DNA from: Burkholderiales bacterium
Lineage (GTDB): Bacteria; Pseudomonadota; Gammaproteobacteria; Burkholderiales; UBA11063
Length of the DNA stretch: 43,831 nt
Direction: 5' to 3'
Assembly: GCA_028693355.1 (NCBI GenBank)
Contig: JAQUVM010000010.1
Location: 1-43,831 of the forward strand
Shown: positions 1 to 10,849 of the stretch, in pieces
How positions within the stretch are numbered: position 1 is the first letter of the stretch
Layout: the number at the start of each line of letters is the position of its first letter
Translations under genes and position numbers: made by a program
Notes under the pieces: generated by a model
Told to the model about the DNA's origin: nothing
Databases searched by the model: none
Seen by the model: only the letters and a program-made list of their open reading frames with translations

Positions 1-755
1 CCACCTATACAATAGCTCTCACCAATTTGACCTTTTTCATATGCCAAAATAATACCCTTTGCATGATCATCTACATACAACCAATCACGAATATTATCAC
101 CCTTACCATAAATAGGAAGTTCTTTACCCTGAAGAGCATTATTAATAACCAAAGGAATTAATTTCTCTGGAAAATGATATGGTCCATAATTATTAGTACA
201 ATTCGTAATAACAATTGGTAAATTATAGGTATGATACCAAGCTCTTACTAATAAATCACTACTCGCTTTCGAAGATGAATATGGGCTTCTAGGATCATAT
301 GAAGTCGTTTCGCTAAAGTAACCAGTGTCACCTAATGTACCAAATACTTCGTCTGTTGAAATATGTACAAACTTAAAGCTACTTTTATCGTCTAATTGAT
401 TATAATACTCTCTAGCACACTCTAATAAGTTATAAGTTCCAAGAATATTTGTTTGAATAAATTCACCAGGACCTGATATAGAGCGATCAACATGACTTTC
501 CGCAGCAAGATGTAAAATACCAACAGGATTATACTGCTTAAAAATACGGCTAATTCCAGCCTTATCACAAATGTCGACTTGCTCAAAAGTATAGTCTTTA
601 TTATCACTTACTTCTTTCAATGATTCTAAATTACCAGCATAGGTTAATTTATCAATATTTACTACATTATAATTACCATTTTTTACTAATTGACGAACAA
701 CTGATGAACCAATAAATCCAGCCCCACCAGTTACTAATAAAGTTTTTTTTGTCAT
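1..755 (-). CDS. rmlB: dTDP-glucose 4,6-dehydratase, C-terminus cut off by window start
   Basis: Minus-strand translation begins [20 protein letters not shown] (Rossmann GxxGxxG) from the ATG at 753-755; continues through the start of the window; neighbours are rmlC and rmlA. Confidence 0.88.
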   Translation of the reverse strand, partial: MTKKTLLVTGGAGFIGSSVVRQLVKNGNYNVVNIDKLTYAGNLESLKEVSDNKDYTFEQVDICDKAGISRIFKQYNPVGILHLAAESHVDRSISGPGEFIQTNILGTYNLLECAREYYNQLDDKSSFKFVHISTDEVFGTLGDTGYFSETTSYDPRSPYSSSKASSDLLVRAWYHTYNLPIVITNCTNNYGPYHFPEKLIPLVINNALQGKELPIYGKGDNIRDWLYVDDHAKGIILAYEKGQIGESYCIG

Positions 756-791
756 ATCATACTCTTAATTTATTACTGTAAAATATAAAAG

Positions 792-1349
792 CTATAAACT
801 ATACTCAAAATTAATGTCCGCATCTTTTAACAAAGGTTGCTTTTTATCTTTTTCTGATAGTATTAAAGCATCTAATTTAGGCCATTTTATGCCAATTTCA
901 GGATCATCATACTTAATACCACGATCACAATCTGGCGCATATTCACCAGTAGTTTTATATAAAAACTCTGTATTATCTTCTAATGTCACAAAGCCATGTG
1001 CAAAACCCGCAGGAATCCATAACATTTGCTTATTCTCTTCGCTTAATTCATACCCAACCCACTTAGCAAATGTAGGAGAGCCTCTACGAATATCAACAGC
1101 TACATCAAATACAGAACCTTTTACACAACGAACTAGCTTTCCCTGAGCTTTAGGATCTAATTGATAATGTAAACCCCTTAAAACTCCTTTAGCTGATTTA
1201 GAATGATTATCTTGAATGAATTCTTCCATAATTCCATTTTCATGAAATAAAGATTTTCTATAACTTTCCATAAAAAAACCACGATCATCGCCAAATGATT
1301 TAGGTTTTATAAGAATAACATCAGAAATTTCTGTTCTTATAAATTCCAT
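792..1349 (-). CDS. rmlC: dTDP-4-dehydrorhamnose 3,5-epimerase
   Basis: 185 aa; SFGDDRGFFMESYR, QDNHSKSAKGVLRGLHYQ, GKLVRCVKGSVFDVAVDIRRGSPTF and WIPAGFAHGF motifs. Confidence 0.95.
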   Translation of the reverse strand: MEFIRTEISDVILIKPKSFGDDRGFFMESYRKSLFHENGIMEEFIQDNHSKSAKGVLRGLHYQLDPKAQGKLVRCVKGSVFDVAVDIRRGSPTFAKWVGYELSEENKQMLWIPAGFAHGFVTLEDNTEFLYKTTGEYAPDCDRGIKYDDPEIGIKWPKLDALILSEKDKKQPLLKDADINFEYSL

Positions 1350-2230
1350 TATTTAACTATCTTTCTTAAATATTCAGCATAGGTTGATTTACCCATAGTT
1401 TTTACTTTCTCTCGTATTATCTCTTTAGTCAACCAACCTTTATGTAATGCAATTTCTTCAAGGCACGCTATTTTTATTCCTTGGCGATGTTCGACTGTTT
1501 GAATAAAATTAGATGCTTCAAGCAATGAATCATGTGTTCCTGTATCCAGCCAAGCGAAACCACGCTTCATTGTGACTACACTTAGATTACCTTCTTCAAG
1601 GTAAATCTTATTCAAATCAGTAATCTCCAACTCTCCTCGAGATGAAGGTTTTACCTTCTTTGCATTTGCAACAACATTCTTGTCATAAAAATATAATCCA
1701 GTTACAGCAAAATCTGATTTAGGATTTGTGGGTTTTTCTTCTAAACTTACAGCTCGTCTATTTGCATCAAACTCAACTACACCATAGCGTTCTGGATCAG
1801 AAACTTGATATGCAAATACTGTCGCACCACTCTTTGTTTGAGCTGATTTTAATAATTCAGTCATACCACTACCATAGTACATATTATCACCAAGTATTAA
1901 ACATGCTGGAGAACCATTTAAAAACTCTTCACCAATCAGAAATGCTTGTGCTAAACCATCAGGACTTTCTTGCACTGCGTAACTAAGTTTAATTCCCCAT
2001 TGAGTTCCGTCTCCTAACAATTGTTCGAAACGCCCAATATCTTGTGGGGTAGAAATAATTAAAATCTCACGAATTTCAGCTAGCATTAAAATAGATAAAG
2101 GATAATAAATCATTGGTTTATCATAAACAGGTAATAATTGCTTAGATATAACTTGAGTTGCTGGATGTAAACGAGTACCGCTACCACCAGCTAAAATTAT
2201 CCCTTTGTATTGACTTTGATTCATATTCAT
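1349..2230 (-). CDS. rmlA: glucose-1-phosphate thymidylyltransferase
   Basis: 293 aa; [37 protein letters not shown] signature. Confidence 0.96.
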   Translation of the reverse strand: MNMNQSQYKGIILAGGSGTRLHPATQVISKQLLPVYDKPMIYYPLSILMLAEIREILIISTPQDIGRFEQLLGDGTQWGIKLSYAVQESPDGLAQAFLIGEEFLNGSPACLILGDNMYYGSGMTELLKSAQTKSGATVFAYQVSDPERYGVVEFDANRRAVSLEEKPTNPKSDFAVTGLYFYDKNVVANAKKVKPSSRGELEITDLNKIYLEEGNLSVVTMKRGFAWLDTGTHDSLLEASNFIQTVEHRQGIKIACLEEIALHKGWLTKEIIREKVKTMGKSTYAEYLRKIVK

Positions 2231-2236
2231 GTCCTA

Positions 2237-3298
2237 CTAATATGTTAAAGGTAACGAAACTTTTTTTCCATCTCTAGCAGAAAGATATATTGCAATCAAT
2301 AGTTCTAAAGATCTTAATCCTTCACGACCGTCAGTTAATGCTTCTTCTTTACCTTGTAAAGTTGCAATCACATTCGCATAATATAAAGGATGACCAAACC
2401 CGTAAACAGACGTAGTTGCATAATTCGCAGTTCTAATTTCATCATCCTTAGGTTGTTTATCAGCAAACTCCCAATGATCTATTTGATTTACCGCTAAACC
2501 ACCAATTTTTACAGTTCCATTTTCACCTAGAATAGTAATAGAACCCTCCAAATTTTTTGGGTATGTTAGCATTGAAACATTCATAGTGCCTAAGGCACCA
2601 CTACGATATTTAATCGCAACAACTCCGCTATCCTCAGTTTCGATGTTACGAGCTAGTGTAGCTGTATAACTCTGCACTGACTCTACAGAACCAATTAACC
2701 ACTCCATTAAATCAACATAATGCGAAGCTTGATTCATAAATGCTCCACCATCAAACTCCCAAGTTCCGCGCCATGAATCATTATCATAATATTCTTGCGG
2801 ACGAGTCCAAAACACATTACAAGCGACAGAATATATTCTACCAAAACGGCCGTCTTCAATTGCTTTCTTAACTAACTGTATAGTTGCATTTCTACGATTT
2901 TGCTTAACTACAAATAATCTAACACCAGCCCTATCACAGGCCTTAACCATCTCAATACCATCACTCATCTTTGTTGCCATTGGTTTCTCTGTTACTACAT
3001 GATACCCAGCCTCTGCACACTGTATAGTTTGCATTGGGTGTAAACCGCTTGGCGTAGTTAAAATAACAATATCAAATCCACCAGCTTCAAGCATATCGTG
3101 TAAATTATAGTAAGCTTTAGCCCCATATTTGTTAGCTGCCGCATCAGCTCTATCTCTATTATTATCACATGTAGCAACTAATTCACAATCTTTAGGATAT
3201 TGCTCTAACGCTCCAAAATGATTGGCTGAAATCCTGCCACACCCAACAATAGCAAATTTTATTTTATGCCCATTAATTGCCTGATATTTATTTAACAT
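2237..3298 (-). CDS. wlbA: Gfo/Idh/MocA oxidoreductase, WlbA/BplA/WbpB-like (UDP-GlcNAc-uronate 3-dehydrogenase type)
   Basis: 353 aa; FAIVGCGRISANHF, TTPSGLHPMQTIQCAEAGYHVVTEKPMAT, FVVKQNRRNATIQLVKKAIEDGRFGRIY, FWTRPQEYYDNDSWRGTWEFDGGAFMNQASHYVDLMEWLIG match the recalled WlbA sequence closely. Confidence 0.82.
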   Translation of the reverse strand: MLNKYQAINGHKIKFAIVGCGRISANHFGALEQYPKDCELVATCDNNRDRADAAANKYGAKAYYNLHDMLEAGGFDIVILTTPSGLHPMQTIQCAEAGYHVVTEKPMATKMSDGIEMVKACDRAGVRLFVVKQNRRNATIQLVKKAIEDGRFGRIYSVACNVFWTRPQEYYDNDSWRGTWEFDGGAFMNQASHYVDLMEWLIGSVESVQSYTATLARNIETEDSGVVAIKYRSGALGTMNVSMLTYPKNLEGSITILGENGTVKIGGLAVNQIDHWEFADKQPKDDEIRTANYATTSVYGFGHPLYYANVIATLQGKEEALTDGREGLRSLELLIAIYLSARDGKKVSLPLTY

Positions 3299-3353
3299 AC
3301 AGTTATCCTTTTGTTAAAATTTTTCATCATTATACTACATAATTATAGATGCT

Positions 3354-3389
3354 ATAAAAAAAGCCACGTTGCTTATGCTACATGGCTTT
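3354..3389 (-). terminator. rho-independent terminator at the end of the nuo operon
   Basis: On the minus strand: AAAGCCATGT-AGCATAAGCA-ACGTGGCTTT followed by TTTTTT (one G-U wobble), just downstream of nuoN. Confidence 0.8.
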
Positions 3390-3408
3390 CCTTTTATAAA
3401 AGATAAAT

Positions 3409-4845
3409 TTACCCAATAAATTTTTGGCAATAATCAATCAAATAACTAGGGAAAATGCCGATCACTAATAACATTAATGTATTAAGAACTAATAATACTT
3501 TAGTACCAACACAAATATTAGCTACTTGTATATCTTTAACTTTTTCATCAAAATACATTGCTTTAACTACACGTATGTAATAGAAAGCACCAATTAAAGA
3601 CATAATCACGGCAAATACCGCAACCCAAGTTAATCCAGTATTTACTAAAGCAGCTAAAATTTTAAATTTAGCATAAAATCCAACCAAAGGAGGAATACCT
3701 GCCATCGAGAACATAGTTAACATTAATAAGAATGCATAAACTGGATGTGAGCTACTTAACCCTTTTAGGTCATCAATACTTTCACACTCAAAACCATCTT
3801 TTGATAATGCAGTTAAAATACCAAATGTAGCCAATGCTGTAATTGAATAAGTAATTACATAGAATAAAGTTGAAGTAATACCATCAACACTTACAACAAT
3901 AAATCCAAGTGCTACAAATCCCATATGAGATATAGTTGAATAACCTAGCATACGTTTAATATTAGTTTGCGCAATAGCAATTATATTTCCAAAAAATAAC
4001 GAGAGCATTGCAAGAACTAATAACATAATAGTCCAGTACATACTTAATAATACTAAACCACCAACTAAGAAACGAATCATGAAAACAACCGCAGCTATCT
4101 TAGTTAAGCTACCTATCATTGTAGTCACAGCTAAAGGAGAACCTTCATAAACATCTGGAATCCACATATGAAATGGTACTAAACCAAGCTTAAATACTAA
4201 ACCTGCTACCACAAAGGCCAGACCAAATGTCAAAAGAGGACTAATACCTTGTTCTTGTGAAGCTAACATAGAGCGAACTATTAACTCCAACTGAAGATTA
4301 CCACCTGTTGCGCCATATATAAATGAGATACCATATAATAATATACCAGAAGCTAATGCACCAAGAATGAAAAATTTCATAGCTGATTCTGTAGCTTTAA
4401 CATTATCACGTTGTAAAGCAATTAAACCATATAAAGCTAATGATAATAATTCTAAGCCGACATATAAAACAATCATATTATCTGCAGAGATCATAACCAT
4501 CATACCCAAGATTGCAAAAAGCAAAATTGCATAAAATTCGCCTGGGTTTATTTCTTTATCAATAATATAACGTCTCACATAAATAACCGCTACAAACGAT
4601 AATATATATGTAAATAATTTTGTGCCTGTTGCCAAGCTATCTAAAATAAACATATCATTAAATGTAAGTTGTGTACTTGGAGAACTTACATGTATTTGTA
4701 ATACAAAACAACCAATAAGAGTTAACAAAGTAAGAACTGTAATTACAGACTTCTTAGCACTAAATGCATCTACTAAAAGAATTATAATGGTCATTAATGC
4801 CATAAATATTTCTGGTAGAACAGGAAATAAATTAGGATAAGTCAT
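3409..4845 (-). CDS. nuoN: NADH-quinone oxidoreductase subunit N
   Basis: 478 aa; antiporter-like membrane subunit, last gene of the nuo operon. Confidence 0.95.
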   Translation of the reverse strand: MTYPNLFPVLPEIFMALMTIIILLVDAFSAKKSVITVLTLLTLIGCFVLQIHVSSPSTQLTFNDMFILDSLATGTKLFTYILSFVAVIYVRRYIIDKEINPGEFYAILLFAILGMMVMISADNMIVLYVGLELLSLALYGLIALQRDNVKATESAMKFFILGALASGILLYGISFIYGATGGNLQLELIVRSMLASQEQGISPLLTFGLAFVVAGLVFKLGLVPFHMWIPDVYEGSPLAVTTMIGSLTKIAAVVFMIRFLVGGLVLLSMYWTIMLLVLAMLSLFFGNIIAIAQTNIKRMLGYSTISHMGFVALGFIVVSVDGITSTLFYVITYSITALATFGILTALSKDGFECESIDDLKGLSSSHPVYAFLLMLTMFSMAGIPPLVGFYAKFKILAALVNTGLTWVAVFAVIMSLIGAFYYIRVVKAMYFDEKVKDIQVANICVGTKVLLVLNTLMLLVIGIFPSYLIDYCQKFIG

Positions 4846-4857
4846 ATCTTTACCTAC

Positions 4858-6348
4858 TTAAATTTTGCTAATTGCAGCTTGATTAATTAATAATTCAACC
4901 GAAGTATGCATTTTAGACACAAATAAATCCGGATAAACACCCATACCGATAACAGCAATTGCAAGCACGGCTAAAATAATAAATTCACGAGCAGTAACGT
5001 CTGGCATCTCTGCAACATGAGAATTAGTCACTTCACCAAATATCACTTTTTTATACATCCAAAGGGTATATCCTGCTCCAATAATCAATGTTAATCCAGC
5101 TAAAGCAGCTGAAATAAAGCTAGTTTGAACAGCTCCCATGATAACCATAAACTCACCAGCAAAACCAGAAGTACCAGGTAAACCAGCATTTGCCATTGAG
5201 AATAACATAAAGAACGCTGCAAAAATTGGCATTTTATTTACTACACCACCATAATCAGCTATATTACGCGAGTGAACACGATCATACATAACACCGATAC
5301 AGAAGAACATAGCTGCGGATACAAAACCATGTGAAATCATTTGTGTAATTGCACCTTCGACTGCCCATTTATTTAATGTACCATTCGCCATTAAGAAACA
5401 ACCTAATGTTACAAAACCCATATGAGAAATCGAAGAATAAGCTACCAGTTTTTTCATATCTTTTTGTACTAATGCGACTAAACCGATATAAACAATTGCA
5501 ATTAACGATAAAATAACCATAACGCCAGCTAACTCACGAGAAGCATCTGGAACTATAGGTAAAATAAAACGTAAGAAGCCATAACCACCAATTTTAAGTG
5601 TAATAGCGGCAAGTACCATTGAACCGCCTGTTGGCGCTTCTGGATGGGCATCTGGTAACCACGTATGCAATGGCCACATAGGGACTTTCACCGCAAATGA
5701 CATAAAAAATGCAATAAATAATAATGTTTGTACACCCATTGTTAGAGGTAATTTATAATAACTTAATATTTCAAAGCTACCATTACTTTGGAAGAACAAG
5801 TAGATCAACGCTACCAACATTAATAAAGATCCAATTAAAGTATATAAGAAGAACTTAATCGCTGCATAAACACGATTTGTACTACCCCAAACACCGATAA
5901 TTAAATACATTGGAATAAGCATTGCTTCAAAGAACACATAAAAAAGAATAGCATCTAATGCGCAGAATGATCCTGAGATAAACCCAGTCATCATTAAAAA
6001 CATTGCATTATAAAGTGCTACTTTATGTTTAATTACTTTAAATCCAGCTAAAACAACTAAAATAGTTACAAAATTATTTAGCATCACAAATGGCATTGAA
6101 ATACCATCAACACCTAAATGATAGTTGATATTAAAGTTTGGTACCCATTGTGCAACCTCTTCAAACTGCATAGCTTGTTGATTTGGATCAAAATGGCAAA
6201 ACATTAATACTGAAAATATAAAAGCAATTACTGCTCCTAATAAAGAGAAGTAACGTGCTAAACAATCATTTTTGCTAAACAATACTAAGGTTATGAAGCC
6301 AAATACTATTGGTGTCCATATCGTTAAACTTAATAAATAATTCATCAT
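4858..6348 (-). CDS. nuoM: NADH-quinone oxidoreductase subunit M
   Basis: 496 aa; LGVDGISMPFV, WPLHTWLPDAHPEAPTGGSMVLAAITLKIGGYG. Confidence 0.97.
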   Translation of the reverse strand: MMNYLLSLTIWTPIVFGFITLVLFSKNDCLARYFSLLGAVIAFIFSVLMFCHFDPNQQAMQFEEVAQWVPNFNINYHLGVDGISMPFVMLNNFVTILVVLAGFKVIKHKVALYNAMFLMMTGFISGSFCALDAILFYVFFEAMLIPMYLIIGVWGSTNRVYAAIKFFLYTLIGSLLMLVALIYLFFQSNGSFEILSYYKLPLTMGVQTLLFIAFFMSFAVKVPMWPLHTWLPDAHPEAPTGGSMVLAAITLKIGGYGFLRFILPIVPDASRELAGVMVILSLIAIVYIGLVALVQKDMKKLVAYSSISHMGFVTLGCFLMANGTLNKWAVEGAITQMISHGFVSAAMFFCIGVMYDRVHSRNIADYGGVVNKMPIFAAFFMLFSMANAGLPGTSGFAGEFMVIMGAVQTSFISAALAGLTLIIGAGYTLWMYKKVIFGEVTNSHVAEMPDVTAREFIILAVLAIAVIGMGVYPDLFVSKMHTSVELLINQAAISKI

Positions 6349-6361
6349 TTAAATCTAATCC

Positions 6362-8359
6362 TTAGTGTAAAATTAAACTAGTACAGAAGGTTAATAAAAT
6401 TAACACTCCAAGCACCATATATGTTGCGGCACTATTAACATAACCAGTTTGCATCTTGCGGAATATACGAGAGCAGAAAGCTACAAGACGAGCTGATCCG
6501 TTTACAATAATTCCATCAATTAATAACACATCACCAATTGACCATAATACGCGCCCTAAGCCACGAGCAATAGGAGCCAATATATTGATAAATAAATCAT
6601 CCATAAAGTATTTACGTTCCATTACATAGATAAATGGTTTAAATATTGTCTTTATGATAGAAACAAAAGTAGGAGATTTATGTGCAATAAATGCTGCCAA
6701 AATACCTGAGAGTGCTAAATATACAGGCAGAGTAGTTAAACTATGAGCCAACATACCTACTGTGTTTACAGGTTCTTCTTCTAAGAATTTAGTATAAAAA
6801 TCTGCATTAAATACTACATTATGAAAGAATTCACCAGGAACAAATTTATCAAATGCTAACCATCCAATAATAGCAGATGGAATAGACAACAATACCAATG
6901 GTAATGTTATTACCCATGGAGATTCTTTTGGTTCAACTGGTCCATGGTGGTCATCATGAGCATGAGCATCATGATGATCATCATTCGCATCACGGAAACG
7001 CTCGCGACCATGGAAAGTCATAAATAATTGGCGGAAGCTATAGCACGCTGTAACAAATACAGCAGCATACACACTAAACACCACAAAGCTACCACCAAAC
7101 ATGCCATGCTCATGGAAGTTAGTTGCTGCTTCCAAAATAAGATCTTTTGAGAAGAAACCTGCAAACGGAGGAATACCAGCTAATGCTAAATTACCAATAA
7201 TCGTTACAACATATGTAATTGGCATATATTTCCATAAACCGCCCATTTTGCGCATGTCTTGTTCATGATGCATAGCTACGATTACAGAACCTGCAGCTAA
7301 AAATAATAACGCTTTAAAGAATGCATGTGTCATTAGATGGAAAATACCAACTGTATAAGCACCACATCCTAAAGCCACAGCCATATATCCTAATTGAGAT
7401 AAAGTAGAATATGCAACCACACGTTTAATATCATTTTGAATTAGACCCAATAGACCTAAGAATAGAGCATTAATAGCACCAATAATTGCAATAACAGACA
7501 ATGCTGTTGGAGACAAATTATATAATGGAGATAAGCGAGCTACCATAAAGATACCAGCTGTAACCATCGTTGCCGCATGAATTAATGCAGAAATAGGTGT
7601 TGGACCTTCCATTGAATCAGGAAGCCAAACATGAAGTGGAAATTGTGCCGATTTACCCATTGCCCCAACAAAAAGCAATAAACAAACAACTGTAATTGCA
7701 CTCCAACCAGTATTAAAGAATGTAACCCCTGTAATTGAATCTAATTTTGCAAATACTTCAGCATAATTCAAAGTGCCAAAATAATACAATACTAAACCAA
7801 TACCAAGTAAAAAACCTAAATCCCCGATACGGTTAATTAAAAAGGCTTTTAAGTTAGCAAATACGGCTGATTCTTTTTTGAAATAGAAACCAATTAACAA
7901 ATATGATACTAAACCAACACCTTCCCAACCAAAGAACAATTGGATAAAGTTGTTTGACATTACAAGCATAATCATCATAAATGTAAACAATGAAATATAA
8001 CTGAAGAATCTGCTATAGCCATCTTCATGTTCCATATAACCAATTGTGTAAATATGAACCATTAATGATACAGAAGTTACAACTGTCAACATCATAGCGG
8101 TTAAACTATCAACTAAAATACCAACAGAATAAGTTTGGTCACCAACGCTTAACCATGTATATAATGGTCCATCATAAGATAAACCTTGATTTAATACTTG
8201 ATTTAATAACACATAAGACGATATTGTTGAAACTAATACACCCAAGATTGTCAAACAGTGACTTGCTCGTTTACCTATAGCAAAACCAAACAAACCAACT
8301 ATCGTTGATGCAATCAAAGGCGATAGGATAATCGTCAAATACAAAGGAATCCCTGTCAT
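6362..8359 (-). CDS. nuoL: NADH-quinone oxidoreductase subunit L
   Basis: 665 aa; FFGWEGVGLVSYLLIGFYF, FPLHVWLPDSMEGPTPISALIHAATMVTAG. Confidence 0.97.
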   Translation of the reverse strand: MTGIPLYLTIILSPLIASTIVGLFGFAIGKRASHCLTILGVLVSTISSYVLLNQVLNQGLSYDGPLYTWLSVGDQTYSVGILVDSLTAMMLTVVTSVSLMVHIYTIGYMEHEDGYSRFFSYISLFTFMMIMLVMSNNFIQLFFGWEGVGLVSYLLIGFYFKKESAVFANLKAFLINRIGDLGFLLGIGLVLYYFGTLNYAEVFAKLDSITGVTFFNTGWSAITVVCLLLFVGAMGKSAQFPLHVWLPDSMEGPTPISALIHAATMVTAGIFMVARLSPLYNLSPTALSVIAIIGAINALFLGLLGLIQNDIKRVVAYSTLSQLGYMAVALGCGAYTVGIFHLMTHAFFKALLFLAAGSVIVAMHHEQDMRKMGGLWKYMPITYVVTIIGNLALAGIPPFAGFFSKDLILEAATNFHEHGMFGGSFVVFSVYAAVFVTACYSFRQLFMTFHGRERFRDANDDHHDAHAHDDHHGPVEPKESPWVITLPLVLLSIPSAIIGWLAFDKFVPGEFFHNVVFNADFYTKFLEEEPVNTVGMLAHSLTTLPVYLALSGILAAFIAHKSPTFVSIIKTIFKPFIYVMERKYFMDDLFINILAPIARGLGRVLWSIGDVLLIDGIIVNGSARLVAFCSRIFRKMQTGYVNSAATYMVLGVLILLTFCTSLILH

Positions 8360-8373
8360 TTATATATTCCCCA

Positions 8374-8679
8374 TTAACCCTTAAGTTTATCCATATCTTG
8401 AACATTAATTGATCTTAAATTTCTAAATAAGATAATTAATATTGCCAAGCCAATAGCTGATTCTGCTGCTGCTACCGTTAAGGTAAAGAAGACAAAAATC
8501 TGCCCCGCGATATTATGCAAAAATGTCGAGAATGTCACAAAATTAAAATTAACTGCCAGTAACATTAACTCAATAGACATTAGCACAACAATGATATTCT
8601 TGCGATTCAAGAAAATACCCATTATTGATAAAGCAAATAAAATTGCTGACAATACTAGGTAATGTGTCATTCCGATCAT
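8374..8679 (-). CDS. nuoK: NADH-quinone oxidoreductase subunit K
   Basis: 101 aa; [29 protein letters not shown]. Confidence 0.96.
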   Translation of the reverse strand: MIGMTHYLVLSAILFALSIMGIFLNRKNIIVVLMSIELMLLAVNFNFVTFSTFLHNIAGQIFVFFTLTVAAAESAIGLAILIILFRNLRSINVQDMDKLKG

Positions 8680-9293
8680 TGTTTTTCTCCTTGCTGCTCA
8701 ATTTCTGCATCCATTTTTACCATAGTAAAACGAGTTTTGCTATCAACTGATACTTGCTTACTAATATTTTGATATTTTGCTGCTTTATCTGATTTGCGTA
8801 AAGTTAAAGCAACAGCTACTACCAACCCTAATAACAAAACTAACGAAGCAAGCTCAACTGGATATGAGTACTGAGTATATAATACCCAACCCAATACATT
8901 TGAATTACTAAGTGTAGTTTCCGGATCTGCATTAGCCACAGCAGTTATTTGTGGATTTTGTAAAATAACTAAAATCATTTCTGCTGATGCAACTAAACCC
9001 AATAATAATGCTAGAGGTAAGTTTTTCCAAAATCCATTACGTAATGATTCGACATCAACATCAAGCATCATTACCACGAATAAGAAAAGCACCATTACTG
9101 CGCCTACATATACCAAAATCAGTGTTAGAGCCAAAAACTCTGCTCCCAACATCATCCATAAACAGCTAGCTGTTACAAATGCAAGCACTAAATACAATGC
9201 TGCATGTACAGGGTTTTTTGCTGTAATTACGCGTAAACCACAAAACAATAGTATCGCAGAAAATACGTAAAATAAAATGCTTGTAATATCCAT
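8676..9293 (-). CDS. nuoJ: NADH-quinone oxidoreductase subunit J
   Basis: 205 aa; [52 protein letters not shown]. Confidence 0.95.
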   Translation of the reverse strand: MDITSILFYVFSAILLFCGLRVITAKNPVHAALYLVLAFVTASCLWMMLGAEFLALTLILVYVGAVMVLFLFVVMMLDVDVESLRNGFWKNLPLALLLGLVASAEMILVILQNPQITAVANADPETTLSNSNVLGWVLYTQYSYPVELASLVLLLGLVVAVALTLRKSDKAAKYQNISKQVSVDSKTRFTMVKMDAEIEQQGEKQ

Positions 9294-9306
9294 TATTTAC
9301 CTCTTT

Positions 9307-9807
9307 CTAGCGATACAACTGATCTGCTTCTTTTGATTTAGCAATAATACTTTCATATTTATCACCAATAGCTAGAAGCATTTCTTTAGTATAAAATAAG
9401 TCGCCACGCTTTTCACCATGGTACTCATGAATTGGAGTTTCAACAATTGCATCCACTGGGCAAGCTTCCTCACAAAAGCCACAAAATATACATTTTGTTA
9501 AGTCAATATCATAACGCGTAGTACGGCGAGTACCATCATCACGTTCATGAATATCGATTGTAATTGCCACAGCTGGACAAACAGCCTCACATAATTTACA
9601 GCCAATACAACGCTCTTCGCCATTTGGATATCGACGTAGTGCATGTAATGCTCTAAAACGAGGAGATAATGGAGTTTTTTCTTCTGGATAGAAAATTGTT
9701 GGCTTAGGTCTAAGCATAACTTTCCACGTCAGAGCAAGACCCTTTGCCAACTCCGTCAAGAAAAACGTTTTTATAAATTTCTTCATTGCTTTAATCCTTA
9801 CTGCCAA
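9307..9807 (-). CDS. nuoI: NADH-quinone oxidoreductase subunit I (two 4Fe-4S clusters)
   Basis: 166 aa; [12 protein letters not shown] and [12 protein letters not shown] motifs. Confidence 0.97.
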   Translation of the reverse strand: MAVRIKAMKKFIKTFFLTELAKGLALTWKVMLRPKPTIFYPEEKTPLSPRFRALHALRRYPNGEERCIGCKLCEAVCPAVAITIDIHERDDGTRRTTRYDIDLTKCIFCGFCEEACPVDAIVETPIHEYHGEKRGDLFYTKEMLLAIGDKYESIIAKSKEADQLYR

Positions 9808-10847
9808 ATATTAAGTGGAGATACCATCCACAAAGCTAGAACAAATATCCAAACTAAGGTAATTGGTATAAACACTTTCCAACCCAGACGCATAATTTGG
9901 TCATAACGATAACGAGGGAAAGAAGCACGATACCAAATAAAACCAAATAATAACACTAATACTTTCGCTACCAACCATGCCATAGATGCAGTACCTAAAA
10001 TACCCCAACTAGCAGGAAATGGCGATAACCAGCCACCTAAAAACAGAATTACTGTTAATGTTGATACTAAAATCATACTAGCATACTCAGCAAGCATAAA
10101 CAATGCAAATGGTGTACCAGAGTATTCAACGTGGAAACCTGCAACAATTTCAGATTCCCCCTCACACACATCAAATGGTGCACGATTCGTTTCAGCTACT
10201 CCTGAGATTAGGTAAATTAAAAACAATGGAAACATTGGTAACCAATTCCATGAAAGAATAGAACCACCCATGCGACCAAGTGCTTGATTATTAACTATAT
10301 CTATAAAATTTAAACTACCGCAAGCCATTAAGACACCAAGAATACCAAAGCTCATAGCTAATTCGTAAGAAATCATCATTGCTGTAGCACGGATACCACC
10401 CAAAAATGAATACTTAGAATTACCGGCCCAACCAGCTAAAATAATTCCATATACACCTAATGAACCAATTGCAGTTACATATAAAATTCCAGCATTTACA
10501 TTTGTAAAATATAAATCAGGAGAAAATGGCACTACTGCCCACGTTGCTAATGCACAAATCAAAATTACCGCAGGGGCTAAAAAGAATACCCCTTTAGATG
10601 CTTTTGCTGGTGTAATGATTTCTTTAAATACGAATTTTAATAAATCAGCAAATGGTTGCAATAAACCAAAAGGTCCAACACGATTCGCACCAATACGCGC
10701 ATGCATAAAACCTAAAATACGGCGTTCAGCTAAAGTTACATATGCCACAACCAAAGTTAAAGGAATAATTACACAAACTGCTTTAACTAAATACCCTATG
10801 GCATAACCTAGATTATGCCCTAATAAGTTTTGGAAAAATTCAACCAT
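9798..10847 (-). CDS. nuoH: NADH-quinone oxidoreductase subunit H
   Basis: 349 aa; [63 protein letters not shown]. Confidence 0.97.
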   Translation of the reverse strand: MVEFFQNLLGHNLGYAIGYLVKAVCVIIPLTLVVAYVTLAERRILGFMHARIGANRVGPFGLLQPFADLLKFVFKEIITPAKASKGVFFLAPAVILICALATWAVVPFSPDLYFTNVNAGILYVTAIGSLGVYGIILAGWAGNSKYSFLGGIRATAMMISYELAMSFGILGVLMACGSLNFIDIVNNQALGRMGGSILSWNWLPMFPLFLIYLISGVAETNRAPFDVCEGESEIVAGFHVEYSGTPFALFMLAEYASMILVSTLTVILFLGGWLSPFPASWGILGTASMAWLVAKVLVLLFGFIWYRASFPRYRYDQIMRLGWKVFIPITLVWIFVLALWMVSPLNIWQ

Positions 10848-10849
10848 GG

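Noticed and set aside
422-607. Short ORFs antisense to rml, nuo, recBCD and other genes in the ORF track (e.g. 814..1146, 1726..1986, 10615..10806, 11628..11960, 13357..13587, 32203..32454)
   Set aside because: They lie opposite strongly supported coding sequences and have no recognisable motifs; expected from codon-bias shadows in AT-rich genes
6362-6989. Extra gene or insertion inside nuoL
   Set aside because: The frame is continuous and flanking NuoL motifs are intact; the His-rich tract is just a loop
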